Source of the DNA: Dehalobacter sp. | GTDB taxonomy: Bacteria > Bacillota > Desulfitobacteriia > Desulfitobacteriales > Syntrophobotulaceae | Direction of reading: 5' to 3' | Assembly (NCBI GenBank): GCA_023667845.1 | Contig: JAMPIU010000006.1 | Location: 1-60,131 of the forward strand | DNA: 60,131 nt | In this document: positions 17,511 through 27,147 of the stretch, piece after piece | How positions within the stretch are numbered: position 1 is the stretch's first letter | How the letters are laid out: each line of letters opens with the position of its first letter | Notes under the pieces: generated by a model | Database searches by the model: none | Seen by the model: only the letters and a program-made list of their open reading frames with translations | What the model was told of the DNA's origin: nothing | Program-made: the position numbers and the translations under genes

Positions 17511-18756
17511 TTACCCACCCTGCTAGGTATTCCGCCTGATCCGATGTCAGGCTGTCAATTTGCAGTCCAAGTGAATGAAGCTTCATCAGCGCAACCCTGT
17601 TGTCCAGTTGTTCCGGAACATTAAAAACTTTGTTCTCGAGCCCCTGGTTCTTTACCAGGTATTCGAGGGCCAAAGCCTGCAGCGCAAAAGACATATCCAT
17701 TACTTCCACCGGATGGCCGTCTCCTGCAGCTAAATTCACCAGTCTGCCTTCAGCAAGCAAGAAGATTTTTCTCCCGTCTTCAAGGGTAAATTCTTCAGTG
17801 TTGGGGCGGACCTTTCTTTTGGAAACAGTCAGAAGATTCAGGTCCTGCTTAGAGATTTCCACATCAAAATGACCGGCGTTCGCCAGGATCGCACCATTCT
17901 TCATCCGTGCAAAATGATCTTTTGTAATGACATTTTTATTGCCAGTCACGGTAATAAAGTAATCTGCCATAGAAGCGGCTTCCTTCATCGGCATGACCTC
18001 GTATCCGTCCATCCAGGCCTCATTGGCTTTAACCGGGTCGACTTCACAGATAATGATTTTCGCCCCAAGCCCTCTGGCTCTTAATGCCACACCTTTGCCG
18101 CACCATCCATAACCAACGATACAAACCGTTTTTCCTGCAACGACCAGATTGGTTGTCCGCAGAATTGCATCCCAGACGGATTGACCCGTTCCGTATCGGT
18201 TGTCAAATAAATACTTGCTTCTGGCATCATTGACGGCCATCATCGGAAATTCAAGCTTTCCTTCCCTGGACATGGCTTTTAATCTGAGAATACCTGTTGT
18301 GGTCTCCTCCGCTCCGCCTTTAACCTGGCCAATCAGTTCCCGCCGGCAGGTATGAATTGTTGAAACAAGATCCCCACCGTCATCAATGATATAATCAGGC
18401 CCAAAATCGAGGGCCTTGTTGATATGCACTTTATACTCCTCATCTGTCGCACCGTGCCAGGCATGAGCCCTGATGCCGTTTTTGACCAGAGCCGCTACCA
18501 CATCATCCTGCGTAGAGAGCGGATTGCTGGCGACCACAGCAACTTCCCCGCCTCCCGCCTGAATTGTCAAGGCCAGATATGCGGTTTTTGCTTCCAAATG
18601 AAGGCAGATGACAATTTTTTTCCCTGCAAACGGGCGCTCTTGAATATATTGATCCCGAAGTGAATTCAACACCGGCATGTACTGTTTTACCCAGTCTATT
18701 TTTCGTTGTCCGTCAGCAGCCAGCCTAATATCTCGAATGGTAGAAACTTCGTTCAT
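17503..18756 (-). CDS. ahcY: adenosylhomocysteinase
   Basis: Hydrolyses S-adenosylhomocysteine to adenosine and homocysteine with tightly bound NAD, clearing the inhibitor of methyltransferases. The 417-residue protein has the substrate signature (HLEAKTAYLALTIQAGG, DDGGDLVSTIH, GGAEETTTGILRL), the catalytic K/D pair around NDARSKYLFDNRYGTGQS and the NAD site VGYGWCGKGVALRARGLG, ending in a bacterial-type C-terminus. Length and the lack of the long plant/gammaproteobacterial insert fit archaeal/Firmicute-type enzymes. It is followed by acuA in the same transcript. Confidence 0.95.
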   Translation of the reverse strand: MNEVSTIRDIRLAADGQRKIDWVKQYMPVLNSLRDQYIQERPFAGKKIVICLHLEAKTAYLALTIQAGGGEVAVVASNPLSTQDDVVAALVKNGIRAHAWHGATDEEYKVHINKALDFGPDYIIDDGGDLVSTIHTCRRELIGQVKGGAEETTTGILRLKAMSREGKLEFPMMAVNDARSKYLFDNRYGTGQSVWDAILRTTNLVVAGKTVCIVGYGWCGKGVALRARGLGAKIIICEVDPVKANEAWMDGYEVMPMKEAASMADYFITVTGNKNVITKDHFARMKNGAILANAGHFDVEISKQDLNLLTVSKRKVRPNTEEFTLEDGRKIFLLAEGRLVNLAAGDGHPVEVMDMSFALQALALEYLVKNQGLENKVFNVPEQLDNRVALMKLHSLGLQIDSLTSDQAEYLAGWVNE

Positions 18757-18814
18757 CTTAGCACCTCCTCCGCTTTATTATACACGTATTTGTTCTAAAA
18801 GTCAGACTGTTTCA

Positions 18815-18848
18815 GGAAGAAAATCAGGCCCCTTTTCAGGACCTGATT
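18815..18848 (-). terminator. intrinsic terminator of mrp
   Basis: Stem AATCAGG / CCTGATT (18822-18828 with 18842-18848); leftward it is followed by TTTCTT. It lies 20 bases past the mrp stop and separates mrp-pepF from ahcY-acuA. Confidence 0.7.
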
Positions 18849-18868
18849 GTGCAGTCTTGCTTGCGTAC

Positions 18869-19720
18869 TTATGCTGTCTCTTTCGGACTTTTTTCCTTGC
18901 TGCAGGCAGCAATTTTTTGAGCGATCACATCAAACAGCGCCGATTGATATTCTTCAACTTGCCCGGCATCGGAAAGCGCCGTCAGTCTTGGATCAATCGG
19001 CAATTGGCCGAGATAAGGGATCTCATTCGCCGCAGCTTCCTTCTCTCCCGCCGGTTTGCCGAATATCTCAATGCGCTTGTTGCATTCCGGGCATTCAATA
19101 TAAGCCATATTTTCAACAAGTCCATAAAAAGTAGCTTTATACATGGTGGCCATTTTTATGGCTTTGCGAACAACCATGTTTGCGAGCTGCTGAGGACTTG
19201 TGACAATAACCAAACCATCCACCGGAATAGACTGCAATACGGAGATCGGCACATCGCCGGTTCCAGGAGGCAGGTCAATTAACAGGTAATCAAGTTCTCC
19301 CCAGATCACATCCGTCCAGAACTGTTTCACCAGTTGGGAAATGACCGGACCTCTCCAAATGACAGGATCATCCTCATTTTCGAGCATAAGATTCAGAGAA
19401 ACGATCTTGATGCCACTCATGGATTCTACCGGCAGAATCCCCTTTTCAGCCGCACTTGCTTTGTCTTTGAGACCAAAAACCTTCGGGATGCTGGGTCCTG
19501 TGATATCCGCATCGAGAATACCGACTTTATAGCCCTGACGCATCAGGCTTACTGCAAGCATGCTCGTTACAGAGGATTTTCCGACTCCACCCTTGCCGCT
19601 CATGACTGCGACAACATTTTTAATATTACTTAATTTTTGAGCTTCAGTAAGTTCCGGAACTGAGGAGCAGCTGCCGGAGCAGGTTGAAGCTGTTGAACAA
19701 CTACTGCATGGACTACTCAC
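18869..19720 (-). CDS. mrp: Mrp/NBP35 family iron-sulfur carrier ATPase
   Basis: A P-loop ATPase that holds and transfers Fe-S clusters. I place the start at GTG 19720, right after GGAGGT; longer frames run into pepF. The N-terminus is a cysteine-rich tail (six cysteines within residues 4-18: CSSCSTASTCSGSC), then the deviant Walker A GKGGVGKSSV, switch regions DADITGPSIP and LIDLPPGTGDVPISVLQ, and the C-terminal CPECNKR, the usual CxxC cluster ligand. At 283 residues it is complete. It starts 13 bases after the pepF stop and probably shares its transcript. Confidence 0.93.
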   Translation of the reverse strand: MSSPCSSCSTASTCSGSCSSVPELTEAQKLSNIKNVVAVMSGKGGVGKSSVTSMLAVSLMRQGYKVGILDADITGPSIPKVFGLKDKASAAEKGILPVESMSGIKIVSLNLMLENEDDPVIWRGPVISQLVKQFWTDVIWGELDYLLIDLPPGTGDVPISVLQSIPVDGLVIVTSPQQLANMVVRKAIKMATMYKATFYGLVENMAYIECPECNKRIEIFGKPAGEKEAAANEIPYLGQLPIDPRLTALSDAGQVEEYQSALFDVIAQKIAACSKEKSPKETA

Positions 19721-19733
19721 TTTTTTACCTCCA

Positions 19734-21533
19734 TTATTCGCCGACAAGTTTTTCCAGCTGATCGAGCAGCTCCACAAAAACATCCAGTGCCTGCTTGACC
19801 GGTTCCGGTTTTTCCATATCGACTCCGGCTTTGCGCAGGAGTTCGATCGGATAATCTGAGCCTCCGCTGGACAAAAACGCCAGATACCGCTGTACAGCTG
19901 GTTCCCCTTCCTGCACGATTTGCTGAGCAAGAGCCGTCGCTGCTGAAAATCCTGTTGCATACTTATAAACATAGAAAGCATTATAAAAATGCGGAATTCG
20001 TGTCCATTCCAAATTGATCTGTTCATCCAAAACAATGTCGGATCCAAAATATTTCAGGTTCAGATCCCGGTAAATTTCGGACAGGTAGTCTGCCGTGAGG
20101 GATTCATTCCGTTCGGCCGCAGCATGGATTTCCTTTTCAAACTCTGCGAACATGGTCTGTCTGAACACGGTTCCCCTGAATTGTTCCAGATAATGATTGA
20201 TCAGATAGGCCTTCATTTTATTGTCATTCGAGGCATTGATCATATGACGCATAACCAGGGATTCATTCAGTGTGGAAGCAACCTCGGCCACAAATATTTT
20301 ATATCCTGCATAAAGATGAGTCTGGTTCTTATTTGATAAATACGTGTGCAGGGAATGCCCCATTTCATGGGCCAGGGTAAACAGGGAATCCAGCGTATTC
20401 TGATGGTTCAGCAAAACATAAGGATGGGAGCTGTACGTGCCCCAGGAGTAGCCTCCGCTTGTTTTGCCAATATTTTCATAGATATCGATCCAGCCGGAAC
20501 GAAATCCTTCGTCCAGAATTTTCAGATACTCTTCTCCCAAAGGTTCCAGCCCTTCGCGTACAATGGACTTCGCTTCCTCAAACGGAATATGCGCATCCAT
20601 TTCAGGGACGAAAGGAACATAAATATCATACATATGCAGCTCCGTAACGCCGAGGACTTTTTTGCGCAGCTGAATATACCGCTGAAACTGCGGCAAATAG
20701 TCATGAACTGTCTGTATCAGCGCGTCATAAACGGAAAGCGGCACTTTGTCGTCGTCCAGGGTTCCTTGAATCGCAGAATCATAGTGTCTGACCCTTGCAT
20801 AAAAAACATCGGCCTTGACACTCGCGCCGAGCATTGCTGCCCAGGAGTTGATTTGTTTGCCGTAAGCGGCATACATCGTCGTAAACGCATCCTGTCTGAC
20901 CCTGCGGTCTTTGCTTTCCATATACCGGATGAAATTCCCCTTGGTCAGCTCAACTTCCCGGCCTTCTTCATCCTTGATCGGACCAATTTTCAGATCCGCA
21001 TCGTTGGCCATGCTGAAGATCGTACTTGGTGCTGAAGCCAGTTCGCCGGTTTCAGCCAGGATCTTTTCCTCAGCCAGGCTTAAGACATGTTGTTTTTGTC
21101 TCAGGATATTTTCCAAGTAATGATGATAAATCTGCACTCTCTCATCCTGACGGATCTCACTGAAGCGTTCATCCGGAATAGCCAGGATTTCCGGAACAAT
21201 AAATGACAAGGCGCTTCCGGCCTGTACCGAAAGCATTGTCGCCCGGTCTGTCATCCCCTGGTAACGAGAAATCCGGTTATCTTCATCCCTTCTCATCCGG
21301 GCGTACGTAAACAGTTCTTCCAAATTCTGGCCGAAACGGTCCGCCCATTCCATACATTCAACAAAAATGTCCGCACCGCCGGCAAGTTGTCCCTGATATT
21401 TTGCGAAAAGCCCGATCATCTTTTCTGTTTCGCTAAACATTGTCTCCCAGTCCTGATCACTGGCAAAAATATCTTCGAGTCTCCATTTATATTCCTGTGG
21501 GATTTCTTCCCTTGAACGTAAGGTTTCTGACAA
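19734..21533 (-). CDS. pepF: oligoendopeptidase F (M3 family)
   Basis: A cytosolic zinc oligopeptidase of 599 residues. The start is TTG 21533 (MSETLRSREEIPQEYKWRLE), because GGAGGG lies seven bases before it; an upstream ATG ten codons earlier has no site. The M3 signature HEMGHSLHTYLS carries both zinc histidines and the catalytic glutamate, with the third ligand about 25 residues on in ASTLNES. Length and the N-terminal helical cap are typical of PepF. It recycles short peptides. mrp follows 13 bases later. Confidence 0.95.
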   Translation of the reverse strand: MSETLRSREEIPQEYKWRLEDIFASDQDWETMFSETEKMIGLFAKYQGQLAGGADIFVECMEWADRFGQNLEELFTYARMRRDEDNRISRYQGMTDRATMLSVQAGSALSFIVPEILAIPDERFSEIRQDERVQIYHHYLENILRQKQHVLSLAEEKILAETGELASAPSTIFSMANDADLKIGPIKDEEGREVELTKGNFIRYMESKDRRVRQDAFTTMYAAYGKQINSWAAMLGASVKADVFYARVRHYDSAIQGTLDDDKVPLSVYDALIQTVHDYLPQFQRYIQLRKKVLGVTELHMYDIYVPFVPEMDAHIPFEEAKSIVREGLEPLGEEYLKILDEGFRSGWIDIYENIGKTSGGYSWGTYSSHPYVLLNHQNTLDSLFTLAHEMGHSLHTYLSNKNQTHLYAGYKIFVAEVASTLNESLVMRHMINASNDNKMKAYLINHYLEQFRGTVFRQTMFAEFEKEIHAAAERNESLTADYLSEIYRDLNLKYFGSDIVLDEQINLEWTRIPHFYNAFYVYKYATGFSAATALAQQIVQEGEPAVQRYLAFLSSGGSDYPIELLRKAGVDMEKPEPVKQALDVFVELLDQLEKLVGE

Positions 21534-21634
21534 ACTGATCCCTCCATAAAATTGATCTTCCAAATATTATACACAGTAAAAGAAAAAATTACTAATTTTA
21601 TTGAGCAAATTATTACTAATTGTTTGCCCTTAAT

Positions 21635-21672
21635 AACAAGAATACCAGTCTGTGTAAACGACAGGCTGGTAT
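21635..21672 (-). terminator. intrinsic terminator of the CYTH gene
   Basis: Stem ATACCAG-T-CTGT / ACAG-G-CTGGTAT (21642-21653 with 21661-21672), seven-base loop. T-runs exist on both sides (CTTTTTA rightward, weaker TTCTTGTT leftward). It lies 13 bases past the CYTH stop. Confidence 0.7.
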
Positions 21673-21685
21673 CTTTTTATTCGGC

Positions 21686-22165
21686 TTATTCTGCCCACGT
21701 TGCAAAAGGCTTCCTGCCAAGATTAAGATTCGTGTAACGCTTCTCTCCAGTAATTTCACAGTCACCGGCAACCCATTCCGGAAATTCCAGCGGATAATCC
21801 TCCTGCGGAATTTCTATATCCACAGTAATCAAGCCGGCATTCTCCTCCTCATAAACATCAATCTCCCAGATTATCCCCTGACCGCTCTTCACTTTATATC
21901 TCGTCTTAATGATCGGCGGGCTTATTGCCAGGGACATAAGCTTCCGAACCTCTTCCTCCGTTACTTCCTTGGCCGGAGTCTCCAACTCAAACCGCCTGTT
22001 TTTCGTATAATAATCCTTGATTGTCAACATCATTTGATTTCCCTTGATTCTGAACCTGACCGATGGTTTTTCTGAAAGATAACCTTGAATCATCCGTTCC
22101 CCTTCCTTCAATTCCGGCAGAAGATGCTGATGAACAAGGTACTTGCGTTCAATCTCTAGTCCCAC
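21686..22165 (-). CDS. CYTH domain protein, putative inorganic triphosphatase
   Basis: A 159-residue single-domain CYTH protein. The signature EIERKYLV at residues 4-11 and the alternating charged strands (VRFRIKGNQMMLTIKDYY, RRFELETPAKEV, IIKTRYKVKSG, WEIDVYEEENAGLITVDIEI) form the triphosphate tunnel. Single-domain bacterial members mostly hydrolyse inorganic triphosphate; adenylate cyclase or thiamine triphosphatase activity is possible but less likely. It stands alone between pepF and a membrane protein. Confidence 0.88.
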   Translation of the reverse strand: MGLEIERKYLVHQHLLPELKEGERMIQGYLSEKPSVRFRIKGNQMMLTIKDYYTKNRRFELETPAKEVTEEEVRKLMSLAISPPIIKTRYKVKSGQGIIWEIDVYEEENAGLITVDIEIPQEDYPLEFPEWVAGDCEITGEKRYTNLNLGRKPFATWAE

Positions 22166-22346
22166 TATCCCCCAACTCCCATACGCGTACCGTGTCAGCC
22201 CCTAAAATAATAATATACGATTTAGGCCTGGCATGGTACTACTGTGATTCATCTCATTAGCTTCATTATACTTTAAATTTCCCATGGTTTATATACGTCT
22301 ATTTATTTGATATATATTTATAATCTCAATAAGGTTGAATTTAGAA

Positions 22347-22826
22347 TCAAGCGTCTTTTACTTTAGCGCTTCGTTTTTTGTCCCAATCAACAAGTTTTAA
22401 ATAGCCCCAAGTGGCCAATGGAAACCAGATGCAAAAAAGAATGATGGGGTAGAGCAGCTGTGAGCCCGGATTTAAAATGCCCAGTTTACCAATTACCTGA
22501 GAAAACATCACACTGTAAAATATCCCGGATAAGACATAAATATAGCGGTAAATATTTTTTTCAGGCAAAAAGTAGAAGTATAAAACATAATATATTGCCC
22601 AGGAAATCGGAGCAAAAAAATGCAATTTCATTACCCCAAACTCCTGGTAGTCAATATACCCGAACATCCCGGTCAAATAACCGGTGGTCGCTGCAATAAC
22701 ATCAAATACAGCTCCAAATATGATTGCGTAGATTGATAATCTCCGAATTTCTGCTCTTGGAACAACCGCAAACATAATTAATGCAAAAATAAATGTATAG
22801 ACCATCGGAATGAATTTTACAGCCAT
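22347..22826 (-). CDS. five-helix membrane protein, possibly CBO0543 family
   Basis: A 159-residue integral membrane protein with five hydrophobic helices (about 6-22, 30-50, 68-86, 92-112 and 122-142) and a short basic C-terminus (KKRSAKVKDA). The aromatic pattern (FAPISWAIYYVLYFYFLPEK, CIWFPLATWGYLKLVDW) resembles the small CBO0543-type proteins of spore-forming anaerobes. That is a tentative match. GGAGC lies upstream of the ATG. No neighbour suggests a function. Confidence 0.65.
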   Translation of the reverse strand: MAVKFIPMVYTFIFALIMFAVVPRAEIRRLSIYAIIFGAVFDVIAATTGYLTGMFGYIDYQEFGVMKLHFFAPISWAIYYVLYFYFLPEKNIYRYIYVLSGIFYSVMFSQVIGKLGILNPGSQLLYPIILFCIWFPLATWGYLKLVDWDKKRSAKVKDA

Positions 22827-22992
22827 TAAACGTGCTCCTTTACTAAGAGAATACTGATATTAATCATTCCTGCTTTTCGAAATTATTATGCAAATGACGG
22901 TCCTAAAATAATGTTGTATATCAAGAAACAGAGATCTATGACATGACAAGCAACAGTCCAATTAAGAAAGCAATGGATGTTCATAAGGCATA

Positions 22993-23039
22993 CAAAGCAA
23001 AGAGCACTTCTGACTGTTTATGACAGCAGCAGTGCTCTT
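22993..23039 (-). terminator. intrinsic terminator of acs
   Basis: Stem AGAGCACT / AGTGCTCT (23002-23009 with 23032-23039); the loop itself can pair in part. Leftward it is followed by TTGCTTTG. It lies 60 bases past the acs stop; the remaining 170 bases to 22827 show nothing else. Confidence 0.65.
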
Positions 23040-23099
23040 GCTTATTTTAGCCGGAACATTTGTACCTGCTCGTAATCCTTAATCTTAATACCTGCGCTC

Positions 23100-25031
23100 T
23101 TACTGCTTCCCAATCTGCTGCAGTGCTTCAACTGCTGAGGCATCGGCAAGGGTCGTTGTATCACCGATTGCCCGCCCTTCAGCGATGTCCCTCAAAATTC
23201 TGCGGATAATTTTTCCACTGCGGGTTTTCGGCAATTCTTCCGTAAGATGAATTTCATCAGGCCTGGCGATTGCCCCGATTTTAGCGGCAACATGATTCTT
23301 AAGTTCGTTCACCAGGTCTTCCCTGGCTGCAACTCCTTCACGGAGAGTGACGAAAGCTGCGATCGCCTGCCCTTTCACTTCATGGCTTTTACCGATGCAG
23401 GCAGCTTCAGCCACAGCCGGATGCTCAACAAGAGCGCTTTCAACTTCTGCTGTACCGATTCGATGCCCGGAGACATTGATGACATCATCGACTCTGCCGA
23501 TAATCCAGAAATAACCGTCTTCATCGACTTTGGCCCCGTCCCCGGCAAAGTATCTGCCTGGCCATGTTCCCCAGTAGGTATCCTTATAGCGTTTGTCATC
23601 GCCATAAACCGTTCTGAGCATTGCCGGCCATGGTTCCGTGATCGCCACGAATCCAACCTCTCCGTTTTGAACCGGCTGTCCGGATCTGTTCAATATTTCG
23701 GCTTTGACACCCGGGAAAGGCACAGAACAGGAGCCAGGCTTCATGTCGGTTACTCCTGGCAGAGCTGAAATCATAATCATTCCTGTTTCAGTCTGCCACC
23801 AGGTATCAACGATCGGGCATCTTTCTCCGCCGATATACTTGTGATACCATAACCAGGCTTCAGGATTGATCGGTTCTCCAACTGTCCCGAGAAGTCTTAG
23901 ACTGGTCAGGTTTCTTTTCTGGGGATAGCTTTCTCCCCATTTCATAAAGGTCCTGATTGCCGTAGGCGCGGTATACAAAATGGTTATCCCGTACTTTTCA
24001 ATCAGCTCCCAGTATCTGTCCTTCGCAGGATAGTCAGGCGTCCCTTCAAAAAGGAATACCGTCGCACCGTTGGCCAGCGGGCCATATACCAGATAGCTGT
24101 GGCCTGTGATCCAGCCGATATCCGCTGTACACCAGTAAATGTCATTTTCCTTCAGATCAAAAATGTACTGATGCGTAGTCGAAACACCTGTCAGGTAACC
24201 TCCGGTCGTATGCACGACGCCTTTAGGCTTTCCGGTGGTGCCGCTCGTATATAGGATGAACAAAATATCTTCCGCATCCATTTCTTCAGCCGGACAATCG
24301 GCTGCAGCATCCTTCATCAGTTCATGATACCAGACATCTCTTTCTCCCTGTACAGCATTATCAAGGCCCACCCGTCTGACCACCACGACTTTGTCAATTT
24401 CCGCGACACCTTTCAGCGCCTCATCAACATTTTCTTTTAACGGAAGGACCTTTCCGCGGCGATAGCCGGCATCAGCCGTAATCACAATCTTAGATTTAGC
24501 ATCATTGATTCTGTCCCGAATGGCCTCAGCGCTGAATCCGCCAAAAACCACACTGTGAGGCGCTCCGATTCTGGAGCAGGCCAGCATGGCAATGACTGCT
24601 TCCGGAATCATCGGCATATAAATTGTGACAACATCCCCCTTTTTCACACCGAGGGATCGGAGTACGCTGGCGAATTTGCCGACTTCATGATGCAGCTCTT
24701 TATAGGTGAACGATTCTGTATCACCATTTTCACCCTCAAAAACGATGGCATTTTTATCCGCCCGGGGCCCGGCTAAATGCCGATCCAAACAATTGTAGGA
24801 CGCATTGAGTTTACCACCGTTAAACCATTTGGCAAATGGCGGATTCCACTCCAGAACAGTATCCCATTTTTTGAACCAACTAAGCGTTGAAGCCCTCTCT
24901 TCCCAAAAAGCCAGTCTGTCTTCTGCCTTTTGATAAATGCCCGGGTCGGAAATGAGGGCATCTTTCCTGAATTCCGCTGAACTCTGAAAGACGTGTTTAT
25001 TTTCTGAACTTAGGGTAATCTCTTTGGACAT
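23100..25031 (-). CDS. acs: acetyl-CoA synthetase (AMP-forming)
   Basis: Activates acetate to acetyl-CoA via acetyl-AMP. The 643-residue protein is full length: N-terminal ACS domain, P-loop [43 protein letters not shown] and the C-terminal [17 protein letters not shown], with the acetylatable lysine at K607. It starts at ATG 25031 with AAGGAGG. It is monocistronic with terminators on both sides. The AcuA homologue at 16884-17510 would be its regulator. In a glyoxylate fermenter it would let the cell recover acetate as acetyl-CoA acceptor. Confidence 0.97.
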   Translation of the reverse strand: MSKEITLSSENKHVFQSSAEFRKDALISDPGIYQKAEDRLAFWEERASTLSWFKKWDTVLEWNPPFAKWFNGGKLNASYNCLDRHLAGPRADKNAIVFEGENGDTESFTYKELHHEVGKFASVLRSLGVKKGDVVTIYMPMIPEAVIAMLACSRIGAPHSVVFGGFSAEAIRDRINDAKSKIVITADAGYRRGKVLPLKENVDEALKGVAEIDKVVVVRRVGLDNAVQGERDVWYHELMKDAAADCPAEEMDAEDILFILYTSGTTGKPKGVVHTTGGYLTGVSTTHQYIFDLKENDIYWCTADIGWITGHSYLVYGPLANGATVFLFEGTPDYPAKDRYWELIEKYGITILYTAPTAIRTFMKWGESYPQKRNLTSLRLLGTVGEPINPEAWLWYHKYIGGERCPIVDTWWQTETGMIMISALPGVTDMKPGSCSVPFPGVKAEILNRSGQPVQNGEVGFVAITEPWPAMLRTVYGDDKRYKDTYWGTWPGRYFAGDGAKVDEDGYFWIIGRVDDVINVSGHRIGTAEVESALVEHPAVAEAACIGKSHEVKGQAIAAFVTLREGVAAREDLVNELKNHVAAKIGAIARPDEIHLTEELPKTRSGKIIRRILRDIAEGRAIGDTTTLADASAVEALQQIGKQ

Positions 25032-25143
25032 CTCGTTTTTCCTCCTTACCGACCCAACTATAATTTTATATTTGTATCATATCATAACCGACTGCCCGAA
25101 TCGTCTGCTTTGGAGCCAATTGCCCGTATTTAAGGGTTAAACG

Positions 25144-25167
25144 CAAAATACCGGCCTTCGCCGGTAT
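25144..25167 (-). terminator. perfect hairpin upstream of acs (second thrC terminator)
   Basis: Perfect 8-bp stem ATACCGGC / GCCGGTAT (25148-25155 with 25160-25167) with loop CTTC; leftward it is followed by TTTTGCG. It lies between thrC and acs. The 367-base gap 25032-25398 contains this hairpin, the next one and the acs promoter region, and no gene that I can see. Confidence 0.7.
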
Positions 25168-25239
25168 CTCCAGATTTCTTTGTTATCTTGATGTGTCTTT
25201 AAATATCTTGCTTCTCATCTGATCATTCATTCCTGCTTA

Positions 25240-25286
25240 TAGATTAATAAGTGAAACAGGCAGCGTACGTTCCACTGCCTGTTTCA
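25240..25286 (-). terminator. intrinsic terminator of thrC
   Basis: Perfect 12-bp stem TGAAACAGGCAG / CTGCCTGTTTCA (25252-25263 with 25275-25286); leftward it is followed by CTTATTAATC, a weak U-run. It lies 112 bases past the thrC stop and may act with the hairpin at 25144-25167. Confidence 0.6.
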
Positions 25287-25398
25287 GCCACCTCGTCCAC
25301 CTTTTCTCCCAGGAAGGTTCCCCATCCTTCCAATTAATTATTTTACTTGATGATATTTTCAAATGCAAGTGCCAATCCAAATATGTCCAACATAGGTG

Positions 25399-26880
25399 CT
25401 AGTCCTTGAGAAATTTCCTTTCCAGATAAGCGGTAATTTCCTCCGGCTGGCACCGGTATACCTCCTGGGCAGACTTCTCTCTTAAATCCTGCAGCCCGGA
25501 AGGGATATTCCAGCCTGTCAAAGCGCTGAGCCCGGTCAACGCTTCCCAGGGGTCACATTCTCTGTACCTGTCGCCGGCAATTGCTGTCAGCACGCTTTGA
25601 GCAAACTTGAAAGGACTCGCCGTTGAAGTCAGGACAGTAAACGTTTTGTCCCCGCTATTTTCTCGATAATCGTTGTAAACCTTCATCGCGACAGCCGTAT
25701 GCGGGTCCAGCAGATAGTTGTCTTCTTCATACACTTTTTTAATGGTTTCGAAAACACCTTCTTCATCCGTCCAGCCAGCGGTCATATTCTCCCTACAGGC
25801 AGTCAAAGTATCCGGATCCGCACTGAACTTCCCTTCGCTGGAGAGACGTTGGAACCAGCTACTGATCTTGCCGGCATCCCTTCCGGATACTTCAAACAAA
25901 AAACGCTCAAAATTGCTGGAAATAAGGATGTCCATTGAAGGTGACGAAGTCAGATAAAACGGACGGTTGCTCTCATAAGTTCCGGCAGTGAAGAAGTCCG
26001 TAAGCACATTGTTTTTATTTGATGCACAAATCAGCTTGCCCAGTGGCAGTCCCATTCTTTTAGCATAATAAGCGGCCAGAATATTGCCAAAATTACCCGT
26101 GGGGACCACGATGTTGATTTTCTCTTCCGCAGCAATTTTTCCCAGTCTTACTGCCTCGAGATAGGCCCAGAAATAATAAATGATCTGCGGCAGCAGTCTT
26201 CCCCAGTTGATGGAATTCGCTGAGGAAAAAACCATATGGTTGGCATTCAGCTTTTGGCGCAGTTCTTCAGATGAAAAAATCTTTTTAACTGCAGTCTGGC
26301 ACTCGTCAAAATTTCCGTTGATCGCCACAACGAAAGTATTTCCTCCGCCTGTTGTAACCATCTGGCGTTCCTGCACAGCACTGACGCCGCCGTCGGGATA
26401 AAAAACCACAATCCGTGTACCCGGAACATCCTTAAATCCGTCCAAGGCGGCCTTGCCGGTATCTCCGGAAGTCGCCGTAAGAATCAGAACTTCCACATCA
26501 AGCCCAAGTTCTTTAATACTTGCAGTAAGCAGATAAGGCAGCACCTGCAGGGCCATATCCTTAAAAGCAGCAGTCGGGCCGTGCCAGAGTTCCAGCATCC
26601 CGCAGCCGCCGACTTCAACAAGCGGTGCGGGGTTTGACGTATCAAAACGTCCGTCTCCGTATACTTTGACTGCTTCTTCCAGCGTTCCTGCCGGTAGATC
26701 TCCGCAATACAGCTTCATAATTTGCAGCGCAAGCTCTGCGTAACTGCAGTTGGCATATTGTTTCCAATCCACGCAGGGGATCTCCTGAGGAACAAATAGT
26801 CCTCCCTGAGGTACCATTCCTAGAGCAATCGCCTGGGCAGAGGTCTGAGCATCAATGTTGCCGCGGGTACTAAGATACAT
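25399..26880 (-). CDS. thrC: threonine synthase
   Basis: PLP enzyme converting O-phosphohomoserine to threonine. The start is ATG 26880 (MYLSTRGNIDAQTSAQAIAL), which follows GGAGGAG; the ORF runs 12 codons further upstream without a site. PLP lysine is in GPTAAFKDMALQ, the phosphate loop in TATSGDTGKAAL, and PTGNFGNILAAYYAKRMGLP is typical of the long (about 490-residue) threonine synthase class. It stands alone, without thrB or hom nearby. No T-box is visible in its leader. Confidence 0.95.
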   Translation of the reverse strand: MYLSTRGNIDAQTSAQAIALGMVPQGGLFVPQEIPCVDWKQYANCSYAELALQIMKLYCGDLPAGTLEEAVKVYGDGRFDTSNPAPLVEVGGCGMLELWHGPTAAFKDMALQVLPYLLTASIKELGLDVEVLILTATSGDTGKAALDGFKDVPGTRIVVFYPDGGVSAVQERQMVTTGGGNTFVVAINGNFDECQTAVKKIFSSEELRQKLNANHMVFSSANSINWGRLLPQIIYYFWAYLEAVRLGKIAAEEKINIVVPTGNFGNILAAYYAKRMGLPLGKLICASNKNNVLTDFFTAGTYESNRPFYLTSSPSMDILISSNFERFLFEVSGRDAGKISSWFQRLSSEGKFSADPDTLTACRENMTAGWTDEEGVFETIKKVYEEDNYLLDPHTAVAMKVYNDYRENSGDKTFTVLTSTASPFKFAQSVLTAIAGDRYRECDPWEALTGLSALTGWNIPSGLQDLREKSAQEVYRCQPEEITAYLERKFLKD

Positions 26881-27147
26881 TTTTTCTCCTCCAATAATCA
26901 CTGTGCAATATTTCAATCATCAATAATTGATATTTTACTTGATTTTATATGAAAAGACACGTAAAAACAATATAACTATAATAGAATCCTGCTTAACTAT
27001 CAAGGATTATCCTGTATTATTTTGAACACAAGACAAGGTATTTTACGCCTGAGCAAGAATATATTGGATAAGCGACTGATGCACTGGATAAAATGACTCA
27101 TATGGCTTGACATTCCTCAAATCAACCAGAAAGCAAGGCGAAATACG

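Noticed and set aside
26881..27147. Threonine-type attenuator or T-box upstream of thrC
   Set aside because: The leader of thrC is short and AT-rich with no conserved box or terminator; the remaining gap is the promoter region of the kinase gene.
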